From positions 195,737,325-195,801,324 of the forward strand of contig NC_133536.1 in the NCBI RefSeq assembly GCF_048544455.1: a stretch of DNA of 64,000 nt, given 5' to 3'. The notes under the pieces are model-generated. The model had not been told where the DNA came from and did not search any database. It was given only the letters and a program-made list of their open reading frames with translations. The stretch comes from Silene latifolia. Its lineage: Eukaryota; Streptophyta; Magnoliopsida; Caryophyllales; Caryophyllaceae. Shown here one piece after another: positions 1-10,435 of this stretch. A program made the translations under genes and the position numbers. Numbering within the stretch: position 1 is the stretch's first letter; each line of letters starts with the position of its first letter.

Positions 1-1029
1 TTAGAGAAGTATAAATACCATGTTCAGCAGTTTGTAAATCATTATTTTACAAACCTAACGACGCTCTAAACTTCTCTAATCATCTTCATCATTTTCCAAG
101 CCAAGATCGATTGTGAGCCTTTGGATCTCGTTTTTCGTGTTGTCTGTATTAGTGATCGTGTCGTCTGTATTAGTGATGGTGTCATGGATAATTGCTATTG
201 ACTGCTTGTGTGTGCTTGGATTGTACACAGTAGGGTTTCCCTACTCAGTTGAATGTTTAATTGATTTAAGACGATGTTGATTATTGTATTGGCATGATTG
301 GTTTTATTGTTGGAATTATCTTTCTTGGATGTTAGATTGGTTTTTGTTTGTCTATAGTTCTCGAGGTGCGTCCTCGGCTGAGTGGAGTCATCATTCGGGA
401 ATGGATTAACGCTCTTGATTCGCCCTTTGTGGTTCCCGTCACAAAGGAGGAGTGTGCACATTAATGGACATGGGTTATTGCTTGTTACGATGAGCGTTGC
501 TTAGGTGGGCAAGACTGCGATCTCCCACTGGCGGTGAGGATTACATGTTGCGATGGGTAATATGGCAGGGCTACACACTTAGGCGTGTAGTCGATTACTG
601 GTTACTGGTGGAGTTAAGAGGAATGTGTGTGGATTAGCTTGGATGTTATTTTCTACCTTTCTTATTTTGATTATTCAGTGAACTGGTCCCATTTATGTTT
701 TCAAAAACTGTGGTGATACATTCCGGGATGGTGAGCAGATATTGACAAATGATGATTTCATGTTAGCTGTAGGATCGAGGGTGAGATGTCATCATCTAGA
801 GTCTTAGCTTTCGCTGTCATGAGTCCTTAGATACTTTTTTGTTGTATTTGGTGTACATTCTTTATACTTTGGTTTTGGCTTTGAGACATGTAATAAGTTA
901 ACTTTATATTTTAATAATTGTTCTTTGATGGTCACAATTGATATACCTATCTCGGGCAACCGAGATGGTAGAACCGTTATATGCTAGGGTGGTCCTTGGT
1001 AAGGCACCTCGGTATATGAGGGTGTTACA
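1..1029 (+). repeat. 5' LTR of the outermost LARD (truncated by window edge)
   Basis: The segment ends in GGTGTTACA just before the primer-binding site. It contains a TATA-like TATAAATA box near position 10, equivalent to 16266 in the 3' LTR. The U3 palindrome array seen at 16141-16210 in the 3' copy lies upstream of the window. By eye the two LTRs differ at many positions, consistent with an old insertion. Confidence 0.85.
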
Positions 1030-1032
1030 AAG

Positions 1033-1047
1033 TGGTATTAGAGCGAC
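1033..1047 (+). promoter_or_regulatory. Primer-binding site of the outermost LARD
   Basis: TGGTATTAGAGCGAC lies 3 bp after the LTR end. It matches the usual plant initiator-tRNA-Met site TGGTATCAGAGC with one change (C to T). Confidence 0.8.
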
Positions 1048-1678
1048 AATTTTGGAACTTAAGACAAATGAACCAAATGAATATAAGGTGTCTAAATAAA
1101 ATGAACGCGGGTAGGAATTGTTTGGAGTTACCACAAAAGTTTGGGAGACGTCCTAAAACCGCAAATTGCCCTTACAATATTGAGCCAGTCACTACGGGGA
1201 TGTCTTGGGATTCGTTATGTGTAATGTGTTGTTGTTGTATGATAGGGTGGATGTGATTGTTGGCTTGAAAAGTTTATATGATATGGAAAGGATGAAGGAT
1301 AGGATGTGATATGGCGTAAAGGTGAACATGACTTATAGCATGCATGTATATTGTGATTTGTATTTGATTTACATGTTGGTATGATAAGAGCTCATTTAGT
1401 ATACTGTTTTTAGAGGTATTGAGTAGTTATTGTCTGTGTTGTTGTTGTTTAAGTTGTTTCTTAAGAAAAATTGATTTGTATGAAGACCGATTATGGAAGG
1501 GCTATTTTAAAATTGTCATAAGTCGATTTATAGGAATGATATTGCTATGATTCCAATTTGAGGTGACATCTTGTCTTCTTAAGATTGTAAGTATAGGTCA
1601 CACGCTCTAAACAACAAAGAAACGAGTGAGATACGACTGTTTTACAAAAACAGGATGTTGAAGAGAACTGTACAAGAA

Positions 1679-1781
1679 CTCGACCGAGTAATCTTTCTGT
1701 GATAATTTGAGTCAGCTTTTGGAGTCGAGAACTCGGTCGATTTGTGTTGTTACTCGACCGAGTGCCCTGTACTTGACCGAT
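1679..1781 (+). repeat. Leader palindrome array of the outermost LARD (decayed)
   Basis: CTCGACCGAG occurs at 1679-1688 and 1753-1762, with related CTCGGTCGA (1733-1741) and CTTGACCGAT (1772-1781). This is the same position in the element as the better-preserved leader arrays at 39624-39812 and 32881-33127. Confidence 0.7.
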
Positions 1782-3584
1782 TACGTCGTATACTCAACCA
1801 AGTACCTCTTTGAGCAGTTGTTTTGAGTCGGCAGTTATGTTCTTATATTTATTTTGAGTCATAGGTTATGTGCACATGTATGTCTTGGGTCTTAAGGCAT
1901 TCTTTTATATAAGTAATGGTCTTGATACGTAAGTTACCAGATACTTATAATGTGGAGAATACCAGCTAATGAAGACATGTGTTTGGTAGGGAGGACAAGG
2001 GTACACGTGATTGTGAGGAATAGTGGAAAGAATAAGCGAAGTTGACGAGCTATTGAGATAAGGAGCACATTATGTGAGCTATGGTGGTGAGTGAATTAGT
2101 CGTTGGCCTAAGTGGTGTGGTGATGACTGTATATGGTCAAGTGATGTTGAAATTCGAGGAATGTGAGAAAGAAAAGTTTGAAATGAGGGATGTGAAAATT
2201 ATGGTAATTTGGGATATATAGTGATTTCTGGAGAGAAATGTTTATGATGATGTTCGATGTGGAGATGTGTAATAGAAGGTTGTGAAAAATGGAAAGATTA
2301 GTGTCTAGAGAGGTTAGATCGAGGGATGCCGCATGAGGAATTGTATGCAGTAGTCGTTATGAAGATTTGTATTACTAGAATGTGAGCCTAGTGTATAATC
2401 ATTTGAGAGGTCACGGGATGAAGTGAATCTTGGTTTTCTAGAATTATTAAAAGAAGACGTAATCAATTAAGGAGAAATCATTGAGTGGGTGGATCTATCG
2501 GTGGGGAGTATGAGTGAGAAGCATGGTGAGAGGGCTTTTTGATTAAAAATGAATGAAGATAATGATATAGGCTAATGAAATATGATTTTTGGAAGTAATG
2601 GAAGAGAAGGGTGATGGTAAGTTGAGAATGTTCACAAGAATTAGGGGACACGAAAATAAGGAATCATGGAATTGTGTGATACTATCATGAGGGTGTGAGT
2701 TAAGAGATATATAAAAATTACAGGACGACTTGTTAGTCATGAGTTTAGGAAATTATAGGAGTAGGAAGTTGGTAGAGTATTTACATGGTATGAGATTATG
2801 GTGATGAGCTAGGTGACGATATAATCAAGGATAAAATTTGAACAGTTGTTGAGGTAATTTTTGTTGATGGATTTAATATTCGTTATTTGGGATGATAACC
2901 AAACAGAAAAAATTAATTGTTATATTTAGAGGTGATGGTAAGAGAGTGGTTATATGAAACATGGTGGTGTCGTAGTGTTGCCACTAATGGTTAAGGATGA
3001 TGTTAAATAGGGAAGTTAGCCATTTTATAGAGGTTGATTTTATGGAGGCCTGATTGGTATGTATGGTTGTGAGGAAGTATAAGAATTGGATATAGGAGGT
3101 GTTTGCTAGTAGTTGGGTACTTATGATATGGTTACGTTTATCGGGTGGTGATAATTGTGCGGATGGGAGGATAGTTATGAAGAGCATCTGAGTTAAGCTC
3201 GGGTGAGATATATCCATTATCAAGTGGTAACTTACGTGATCAGGTTGGCTAGTTAGATCTGATTATGGGTCTATGATGTGTGTAAGTAATTGTGTGAGGT
3301 TCTAACCTCATGAGTAGTGGTATGGTACAATATTCATAAAGTTTTTATTTGATTATTCCATGTAAAATGTTGTGTGGTTGGATGAGTCGTGAGATGATCG
3401 TTGTGTCGGGACACTGTTTATTACTAATGTGGTTGTTGTGTTTCAGGTTGCGATTCGGGCACGGTACTCCGTGTTACGATGTGGGTACCTTCGCGCTACG
3501 GTGCGACTGTTGGTGTCGTTGTTGCGATGTTGTCATCGGTTGTGGTGGAGTAGGTGGGATACTTGTGAGATGAACTTTTAAAAG

Positions 3585-4180
3585 TGTTCCGGGTGTAATT
3601 CCAGAGCAGTTTCTTGTTACCACCCGTGCTTGTAGAATGACGTCTTTGATTGAATCCTCCTTTCGGTCTCCTGAAACAATGAACAAACTGAGGGCTCGGC
3701 TTTGCACCGAGCGAACTCACTCTGACGCTCAAGTCAGTAAACTTAAAGAGATAAGTTGTTGTTACTTGGCGAAGTATATTTTGTAGAGAGATAAGGAAGA
3801 TATTACCAGATGAATAGTGATTCTTAGGTTAAATTGTGGATCCTTTCCTCAATGAGGGTTGAGGAGTATTTATAGACTTTCACCTTTTGTCACGTAGTGG
3901 CCAAGTGGCCAAGTGGCTAGCAGGTGGAAAGACAGATCTACCCTCGGCCGAGGGACCCATGGTAGGCCGGCGGGCCCTGTTGACTCGCCGCCGAGGGGTC
4001 TTGGATATGAGTTCGCGGATGTGTGCCCCGGCTGGCTAGTTGTCCCAGCCGAGACCCAAGAGACAGGCCGACGGGCTGCGTCGTCGTTAGGGGTCATCTA
4101 AGTTGTTGACTTGCTTGTGGATATCTTTGACCTTGCTCAATATGTTGACTCGGTCAGCGGGTGCAGAATATGCCCCATCA
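3585..4180 (-). repeat. 3' LTR of the Tat element
   Basis: 596 bp, read on the minus strand as TGATGGGGC...CCCGGAACA. The minus strand carries a TATA box (CTATAAATAC, near 3868-3877). The plus strand at about 3941-3954 holds the perfect palindrome CCCTCGGCCGAGGG. The polypurine tract, minus-strand CTGGGGGCAAAT, adjoins the LTR at 4181-4192. Confidence 0.9.
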
Positions 4181-4651
4181 ATTTGCCCCCAGCGTAGTCT
4201 ATGCCGTGGTATGGGCTCCGATGTGTGTTGAGCGTATATTCTGCGCAAGTTTTGTAAAAAATTAAAGCCCCGGCCTCTTTTACCTCGGCTTGGTCCTGCT
4301 TAGGCCGTACCATATCATATCCCCCCTCCGCATGGATGTGTAATGGACATCAGATGTGGAAAAGAAAGTGGCGCTGGCCAGGACCGAGGTTGTGAGTGCC
4401 GTGTGCTTTGATTGCCCCCAGCCGGTGCTGCCAAGCTTGGTTGAATCAGCGGGCCGTTGGGCAAGTAGATACCAAGGAGAATGTTGAAGAAGATACGTCA
4501 ATTGGCATTCTGTCAAGGAGCGTGTTGAAGAAGCTTCGTAACTGTTTGTCGATTGACATTCCATGGCTGCATGCTTGACATGTGTCTCGTTGCTGATTGG
4601 TTGACTCTTCATGGGCTTTGCCCTGATTGGTCGGATTGAGTGGGCTTTGTC

Positions 4652-4660
4652 CTATAAATA
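4652..4660 (+). promoter_or_regulatory. TATA box of the antisense gene
   Basis: CTATAAATA lies on the plus strand, opposite to the element's own transcription, about 180 bp before the ATG at 4841. A pyrimidine-rich, leader-like stretch (4690-4800) follows. I read this as an independent Pol II promoter. The inference rests on the TATA box plus the intron and poly(A) signal downstream. Confidence 0.6.
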
Positions 4661-4840
4661 GGAGAGTTAACCCCTGAATTTGGTCTTCCAAATTCACTTT
4701 CTCAAAAAATTTCTTCTTTCTAGCCCTCTTTGACGAAACTTCTCTCTAGCTTTCAGAATCGTTACTTCGGCGTAGCACTTTTCTTCAAGGTAAACAAACA
4801 AATTTTCCAACTTTTTAACTTCTAAGTTTTTGTTGTGAAC

Positions 4841-5828
4841 ATGTCTTCTGCTGATGTCGGTCCTAGTAACCCTGCGCCGGGGGGATCCCCGTCGCGTTTT
4901 GATGAAGAGGAGGCATTAGCCGCCATCCCGCTGAGGTCCAGGGGTCCTAGGTCTCCTTCTCCTGAGGTTGATCCAAGAGTTTTGGAGGAATGGGAGGAGG
5001 AGGATGATGATGATTTTGATGATGACGGTGATGATGAGGAAAGGGCTCATCCTAACGAGGGGAGGTCGTACGTCATGGATCACGGCGGCGCCTGTAAGGT
5101 CGGCCCTGACCGTGCTTGGACCCATAAGTTCGCCAGTAGTTCCGGCGAAACACTTTTCGAGGGCCATTTCTACTTCGGCAGGGGATACAAAATTATTATC
5201 CCTGAGGAGGGTCAGGCCGCCTGTTGCCCTCCCCCGGGTTGCATCGGCGTATACATCCGGCACCTGGAGTACGGGCTCCGGTTTCCGCTGAATGAATACG
5301 TTATGGCCATCATTAGAGCCATGAACGTCGCCGTGGCCCAACTGCACCTGTTGGCCATTAGGACTATAGTCGGCTTCGTGTGGCTCTGCCTCTTCAAGGG
5401 GGAGGTCCCGACGGTTAATTTATTCCGTCGGCTTCATCACCTTCGACCGTCGTTTCCTGGTCGCGTTGGGTGGTATAGCGTGCAGACGGAGCCGGGTTAC
5501 GTCTCCGTTGATAAGCTTTCCTCCTGCAAGGACTGGAAAGAGCGGTGGGTGTACGTTGAGGTGCCGGATGACTATCCGCTGCCCCGATCCTTCCAGCACC
5601 AAGTTAATTTGCGGTGCGAGAGTAAGGCAGAGCATGACAAATGGGTCACCCGGAGTAAGCTTAAGATGGACGCCAGCAAGGTCCCTCTTAATGCGGATGA
5701 GAAGCTGGCGATGAGGCTGTTTGAGGCGGAGAAGAATGGGGTGCCGAAGAGATGGATTCCCCCGACGCAGATCATTCTTCAGGATGAGCTGCTCTGCCAT
5801 GTCGGCCTCATACCGGCCCTAGCATAGG
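4841..5828 (+). CDS. Antisense ORF of the Tat element, exon 1 (putative gypsy-type transposon protein)
   Basis: The reading frame from ATG 4841 gives about 328 residues. The N-terminus is Ser/Pro-rich and then very acidic (runs of Asp and Glu near residues 45-65). A globular part follows, with Gly-Val-Tyr-Ile-Arg-His-Leu-Glu-Tyr-Gly-Leu-Arg-Phe-Pro near 5240-5290, then an Arg/Lys-rich stretch. This resembles the plant domain annotated as 'putative gypsy type transposon', found in antisense or extra ORFs of Tat elements. Its biochemical role is not known. An in-frame TAG at 5825-5827 ends the frame one base before a strong splice donor. If the intron is removed, the same frame continues into exon 2, so either the TAG is a recent nonsense mutation or the gene makes two products. 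Confidence 0.7.
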
Positions 5829-5930
5829 GTGAGTGGGGTCGGTGTGAGGCCCATCTCTGCTTTCAATGTTTCTGTTTTTTGAATTTTGATTTACTTCTTT
5901 CACTTAACTCTTGTTTCGTTTCCTTTGCAG
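5829..5930 (+). other. Predicted intron of the antisense gene
   Basis: This 102-bp segment has donor G|GTGAGT, a T-rich interior and acceptor TTTGCAG|A. Removal joins codon G|AC in phase 1 and leaves exon 2 in frame with exon 1. The pyrimidine-rich tract before the acceptor (5885-5928) fits a plant intron. Confidence 0.65.
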
Positions 5931-7399
5931 ACCATTTTGGCCTGGACCTGTCTGAGGACATCCTCCGGAGAATGGGGCTTGCCAAGGACAAGACAGTCGT
6001 TGATTTACATCCAAAGGCCCAGGCCCGTGATCGCAGGCCGGCGCCAAATGATCTCATGGATCAGCAGCGGAAGGGCTTAGATGTGAAGGCGGCCCAGGCG
6101 AAGGTGGTTGGTAACATGCCGCGCCGAACGCGGAAAACAAAATCTTCGGCGGCGACGGCGGCGACATCAGTTCCACCTCCACTCCCTTCAGTCCAGAAGG
6201 AGACGGTAGAGATCGTCGATATTACTGCCGAGGACGAGGTAACCGTGGCAGAGGAATCTCCTCTCTTTCGTAAGAGAAAGGAGACAGCGTCTGCTGCCAC
6301 TGCTGCTACTGCTGCCGGGGCCGGCAAAGAAACGGGTCCTCCGGCCAAGAAGGCCAAGACTGGTACAGATCTAACCTGTGGCTCAGACTTAGCCGGTTCA
6401 TTAGGCGTTCCTGATGACAGGCTCTCTGGCATGTCCATGACTGTTGACACAGATGCCTTGATTGAATTTTTTGTAGATAAACCGCCTCTGTCTGCCGGAC
6501 ACACTGTTGATCGGCGTGCTGAGAAGCGACCTGTGCAGACGGGTGGTAAAGATGCCAGCGTTGTCTCCTCCTTCCCGAAGCCTACCCCCGCCCAGATCAG
6601 GTCGGAGGGCCTAAGTTTGGCCAGGCTGCTGTCGAAGTGGACTGATGTGGCCGGTGCTCTCATTGTGGAGCAAGAAAAGGCCATGGCTGAAGCTGCCCCA
6701 CAGCTAAAGCGGCTCAGGCTTGAACTCGCTGCTGCGGAGAAGGAAGCTGAGAGGGCCAAGGCTAAGGCTGAAAAGGCGGTCCTTGCTGAGCGAAAGCTTA
6801 GGGAGGATGCTGAAAAGGCAGTCCTTGATGAGAAAGCTAAGGCTGAGGCTTCGGCGGCTGAAGTCGCCAAGCTGCTGGAGGAGCGTAACAAGCTTCAGGA
6901 GGTCGCCGACTTTAATGCTAAGAAGAGGGACGAATGGAAGTCCATGTTTAAGGCCCAGGGGAAGGTGGTCCGGAATAAGGACGCCATCATCGCCCAGAGG
7001 GAGGAGGACATTGAGACGCTCCAAACCGTTGTCCTCCCTAACATGTGCGCCCAGTACCGGGACCTGGCCGAAGAAGCTGCCAGGGAAGTGATTGGGGAGC
7101 TCTTTCCTCTTGATGGCTCCTATCCGTGGCCAAAATTCGACGAGCTGTTGGATGATAAGCTCGAAGCTAAGGAGAAGGCCGCGGAGGCGAAGGCTGCTGA
7201 GGAGGCAAAGGTGAAGAAAGAGGAGGAGGAAGCTGCGGAGAAGGCGGTCCGTGCTGAAGTTGCGAAGGCGGCCCATGAGGAGGCTGAGAGAATGAGGGCA
7301 GCTGAGGCAGCTGAGGCTGATGCTGCCAAGGCAGTTTCTGGGTCGCCTACCAAGGATGATGCTGCTAACGTCGTTGATGGCGAGCAGCAGCAGGCATAG
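5931..7399 (+). CDS. Antisense ORF of the Tat element, exon 2 (coiled-coil protein)
   Basis: The frame runs for 489 codons to TAG at 7397-7399. It begins after the acceptor with Asp-His-Phe-Gly-Leu-Asp-Leu-Ser-Glu-Asp. A basic, Ala/Pro-rich middle follows (about 6110-6360) with a Lys-Lys-Ala-Lys cluster that could be a nuclear signal. From about 6680 to 7340 there is an almost unbroken Ala/Glu/Lys heptad-like stretch typical of a long coiled coil. It is interrupted by a short hydrophobic segment with Leu-Phe-Pro-Leu-Asp-Gly-Ser-Tyr-Pro-Trp-Pro near 7100-7130. The frame has no internal stop over 1.47 kb and codon use looks protein-like. Function is unknown; proteins of this kind in Tat elements have been proposed as regulatory or structural. 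Confidence 0.7.
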
Positions 7400-7620
7400 G
7401 GAGACGGGCGATCGTCACCAGGTTCACCCGGCATCTCGGATAGTTTCAGCTGTTCGGGGGCCAATTATTAAGCCTTTCCTCCCTGCCATCTTTTGGCGCT
7501 TTATTGACATGTCTGTAACCTTTTGCTTTTCCTTGTGTTTTTGTAAAAACTTTGGTAGGTTGTGTTCGGCTTATCCCTATGGGGACGGCCGTCGTCTGTA
7601 TTCTCCTTGTAATCTTTTTT

Positions 7621-7626
7621 AATAAA
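7621..7626 (+). terminator. Poly(A) signal of the antisense gene
   Basis: AATAAA lies on the plus strand 222 bp after the exon 2 stop, preceded by T-rich sequence and TTGTAATC. With the TATA box at 4652 it delimits a transcription unit of about 3 kb. Confidence 0.55.
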
Positions 7627-7670
7627 GTTTGTCTTACTGGCCCTCGGCTTGGCCGGGGCTTTGATCACCA

Positions 7671-8100
7671 TTCTTCACTTGTCTTTTTGCGTTATTAATT
7701 GAGCGCTTTTTTCTTTTCTGTTTTTACCTTCGGCTTTGGCCGAGGCAGTTAGAATGCGTCTCAACTGTACTTAACGTCTTTAAACATGTTGGCATGTTGG
7801 TCGCTTCCTCTTTCACTCTCGGTCTTGCCGAGGCGTCCGATTTGCGATTCCCAACCGCCGTTGTGAACATGTTAGCGGATTTTCCACTTGTCTTCTTGCG
7901 TTATTAATTGAGCGCTTCTTTTTCTTTTCTGTTTTTACCTTCGGCTTTGGCCGAGGCAGTTAGAATGCGTCTCAACTGTACTTAACGTCTTTAAACATGT
8001 TGGCATGTTGGTCGCTTCCTCTTTCACTCTCGGTCTTGCCGAGGCGTCCGATTTGCGATTCCCAACCGCCGTTGTGAACATGTTAGCGTATCTGTAAACA
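7671..8100 (+). repeat. 211-bp tandem duplication in the Tat 3' region
   Basis: Two near-identical units begin near 7671 and 7881, differing by a few bases and a short T-run change. A partial, diverged third copy runs to about 8160. Each unit holds short imperfect palindromes of the TCGGCTTTGGCCGAG kind. The stretch separates the antisense gene's poly(A) signal from the end of integrase, which reads from the other side. Confidence 0.8.
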
Positions 8101-8337
8101 TATTGATCGCTTCCTCTGCCGGGACTTCGGTTGGCCGAGGCGGCTAGAATTGCGTCTCAACTGCACTGAGTATACGTTTCTTCTACTTCTTGGGGTGACT
8201 GCCCGGTTTTAACCGTCGGCGTCTACCTCGGTATGACTAAGGAGGGGATAAACACTTTGATGGAAAAATTGGGATGTTTCTTCATTAGATGTAAACATGC
8301 GTTGGGGTGCCAACAATAGTTTTGTACACCTCCGCCG

Positions 8338-9485
8338 CTATACAAAGTATTTTTTGAGGTTGTCAGTGTTCCAATGGCTCATCAAAGGCACACCCTCCAT
8401 GTCTGTCAGCCGGTATGTACCCGGCCTCATTTCTTCAACCACTTTGTAGGGACCCTCCCAGTTGGCCGTCAATTTACCATGAATGTTTCCTTTGTTGGTG
8501 GCGGCTGACTTTCTTAGGACTAGATCCCCTACTTTTAAGTCCCTTTTGTGGAGTCTTCGGTTGTAGGCTCTTCTCATTCGGTTTTGGTATACTGCAAGGT
8601 TGAGGCGTGCTGTATCTCGGCTTTCTTCGACCAGGTCTAGGGAGGTTCTCAGACCTTCATCATTTTCAACCGGGTTAAAGGTGGCCGTTCTGAATGTCGG
8701 CACCGCTGCTTCAATTGCGGGATCGCCGGACCCGTAGACTAAGTGGAATGGACTGTACCCCGTTGCTTCTTTCTCCGTGGTTCGGAGGGACCACAGGACG
8801 CCGGGTAGTTCATCGGCCCATCTTCCCTTTAGGTCTTCATGTTTCTTCTTCAAACCGTTGAGGATTGTTTTATTGGCTGCCTCCGCCTGTCCGTTGCTCT
8901 GTGGGTGGCAGACGGAGGAGTATGCAAATTTGATACCAAGTTCTTCCAACCAGTTCATTATTGTGTCACTCCAAAACTCTCGGCCGTGGTCAAATACCAT
9001 GACTTGGGGTAACCCAAAACGAGTTATGACATTTTCCCAGATTACCTTTCTGACAGCCGCCGTGGTCTTCGCAGGTACTGCTACAGCTTCAACCCATTTG
9101 GTGAAGTAATCAACGGCGACGATCAAGAACTTTCTTCCTCCGGAGGCCGTTGGAAATGGCCCTAGTAGATCCATCCCCCACTGTGAAAAAGGAAGGGGAC
9201 TAAGTACCGGCTGCAGGTCTCGGGAAGGTGCATGTATCACCGGAGCATGCATTTGACAGTTGTTGCACTTTTTGGTTTTGGCTCTGGAATCCGCAAGCAT
9301 GGTGGGCCAGAAGTAGCCGGCTCGGAGAGCTTTGTGGGCTAGTGTTCTTGCCCCCATGTGATGGCCACAGATGCCTTCGTGAATCTCAGTCAGTATTAGC
9401 TCCGCGTCGGCTGGGCCGACACATTTCAAGAGTGGCCTTATCACGGACCTCCTGTATAATTCTCCTTCAAACACCAAGTATTGCT
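8338..9485 (-). CDS. Integrase of the Tat element
   Basis: About 380 codons with an intact frame to a stop at 8338. In order there is an N-terminal HHCC zinc-binding module (His-X3-His in the first 50 residues, then Cys-Asn-Asn-Cys) and the catalytic core. The core shows Asp in Gly-Met-Asp-Leu-Leu-Gly-Pro-Phe, Asp in Phe-Asp-His-Gly-Arg-Glu-Phe, and Glu in Gly-Gln-Ala-Glu-Ala-Ala. A C-terminal domain with Gly-Asp-Leu-Val-Leu-Arg and Trp-Glu-Gly-Pro-Tyr follows. All three acidic residues are present. The second Asp sits in DHGREF, where DNGxQF is more usual. There is no own ATG; it was part of the polyprotein and is now separated from RNase H by a frameshift near 9467-9485. Confidence 0.88.
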
Positions 9486-10435
9486 GCGATCCTCTTTATC
9501 TTCTGCGAGAGACTGCGGACCTCCGATAACTCATTTGTCATATTGTATTTCATTATCGGAGTCATCCACGTCGTCTCGGTCTCTATGTTACCCACCATGC
9601 CGACGGTCTCAGTAATGCTCTTGGCATTCCTTATGTCCACCAGCACGGTTCGGCTGACATTCTTGATGGTTGAACTGGCAAGCTTTGAGAGAGCGTCGGC
9701 TCGGTTGTTCTCCGACCTGGGAATGCATTGTATCTGAAAAGATTTTAATTTGGAAGTGTCAGCTTTTACCCTTTCCAGGTATCTTACCATTCCGTCGTCT
9801 CGGGTCTCGAACTCTCCTCTGATTTGATTAGCCACTAAAAGCGAATCTGTTTTCAAAATGATGTGTTCCGCTCCGGCAGCCCTAGCTAGCTCGACTCCAG
9901 TTATCACCGCCTCGTATTCGGATTCGTTGTTTGAGGCCGAGAAGGTAAATTTCAAGGCGTATTCAAACTCGTCCCCGTTTGGGCTGATGATAAGGATGCC
10001 GGCTCCTGAGCTGTTCGCCGTGGAGGACCCGTCGGTGTATACTTCCCATACCCTGGGGTGTGATTCTTCTTGGTAAGTGCACTCGGCAAGGAAGTCTGCA
10101 AGTGCCTGCCCCTTTATCGAGGGCCTCGGCTTGTATTGAATGCCGAAGCCGGATAGCTCTACTGCCCATTTAATGAGCCTGCCGGATTGCTCAAGTTTTT
10201 CCAATGCCTTCTCCAATGGTTGGTCTGTTAAGACCGTCACGGGATGTGCGTCGAAGTAGGGTTTCAGTTTCCTTGTGGCGACGACGACGCCAAAGGCTGC
10301 TTTTTCAATCAGCGGGTAATTTCTTTTGGCGGGCAACAACGTATGGCTGACAAAGTAGATTGGGTGTTGTTGTTTGTCTTCTTCTCTGACGATCACGGCA
10401 CTGACCGTGGCCGAGGTAACTGCTATGTATAGATA
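9467..10435 (-). CDS. RNase H plus archaeal-type RNase H of the Tat element
   Basis: The first part matches the Gypsy RNase H (Val-Leu-Thr-Asp-Gln-Pro-Leu, and Trp-Ala-Val-Glu-Leu-Ser-Gly-Phe). After a linker comes a second RNase H of the kind added in the Tat lineage. It has Val-Tyr-Thr-Asp-Gly-Ser-Ser, then Glu within Asn-Asn-Glu-Ser-Glu-Tyr-Glu-Ala, then Asp in Lys-Thr-Asp-Ser, then Ser-Glu-Asn-Asn-Arg-Ala-Asp-Ala-Leu-Ser. The acidic catalytic set is visible. The frame is broken from RT at about 10423-10440 and from integrase at 9467-9485, probably by single-base indels. Confidence 0.85.
   Translation of the reverse strand, partial: YLYIAVTSATVSAVIVREEDKQQHPIYFVSHTLLPAKRNYPLIEKAAFGVVVATRKLKPYFDAHPVTVLTDQPLEKALEKLEQSGRLIKWAVELSGFGIQYKPRPSIKGQALADFLAECTYQEESHPRVWEVYTDGSSTANSSGAGILIISPNGDEFEYALKFTFSASNNESEYEAVITGVELARAAGAEHIILKTDSLLVANQIRGEFETRDDGMVRYLERVKADTSKLKSFQIQCIPRSENNRADALSKLASSTIKNVSRTVLVDIRNAKSITETVGMVGNIETETTWMTPIMKYNMTNELSEVRSLSQKIKRIAAILGV

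Larger units (their letters stand above)
1030..3584 (+). other. LARD internal region, first part (non-coding)
   Basis: This 2.55-kb stretch is GT-rich on the plus strand and has only short meaningless frames. It aligns in patches with the internal region of the younger LARD. One example is the block around 2680-2960, which resembles 40760-41010. It contains the leader palindrome array at 1679-1781. No protein domain is recognisable. Confidence 0.75.

Noticed and set aside
6061-6891. Long minus-strand frame (276 codons, Ser/Ala-rich)
   Set aside because: It is the mirror of the GC-rich, Ala/Glu-coding antisense exon 2 and has no domain of its own.
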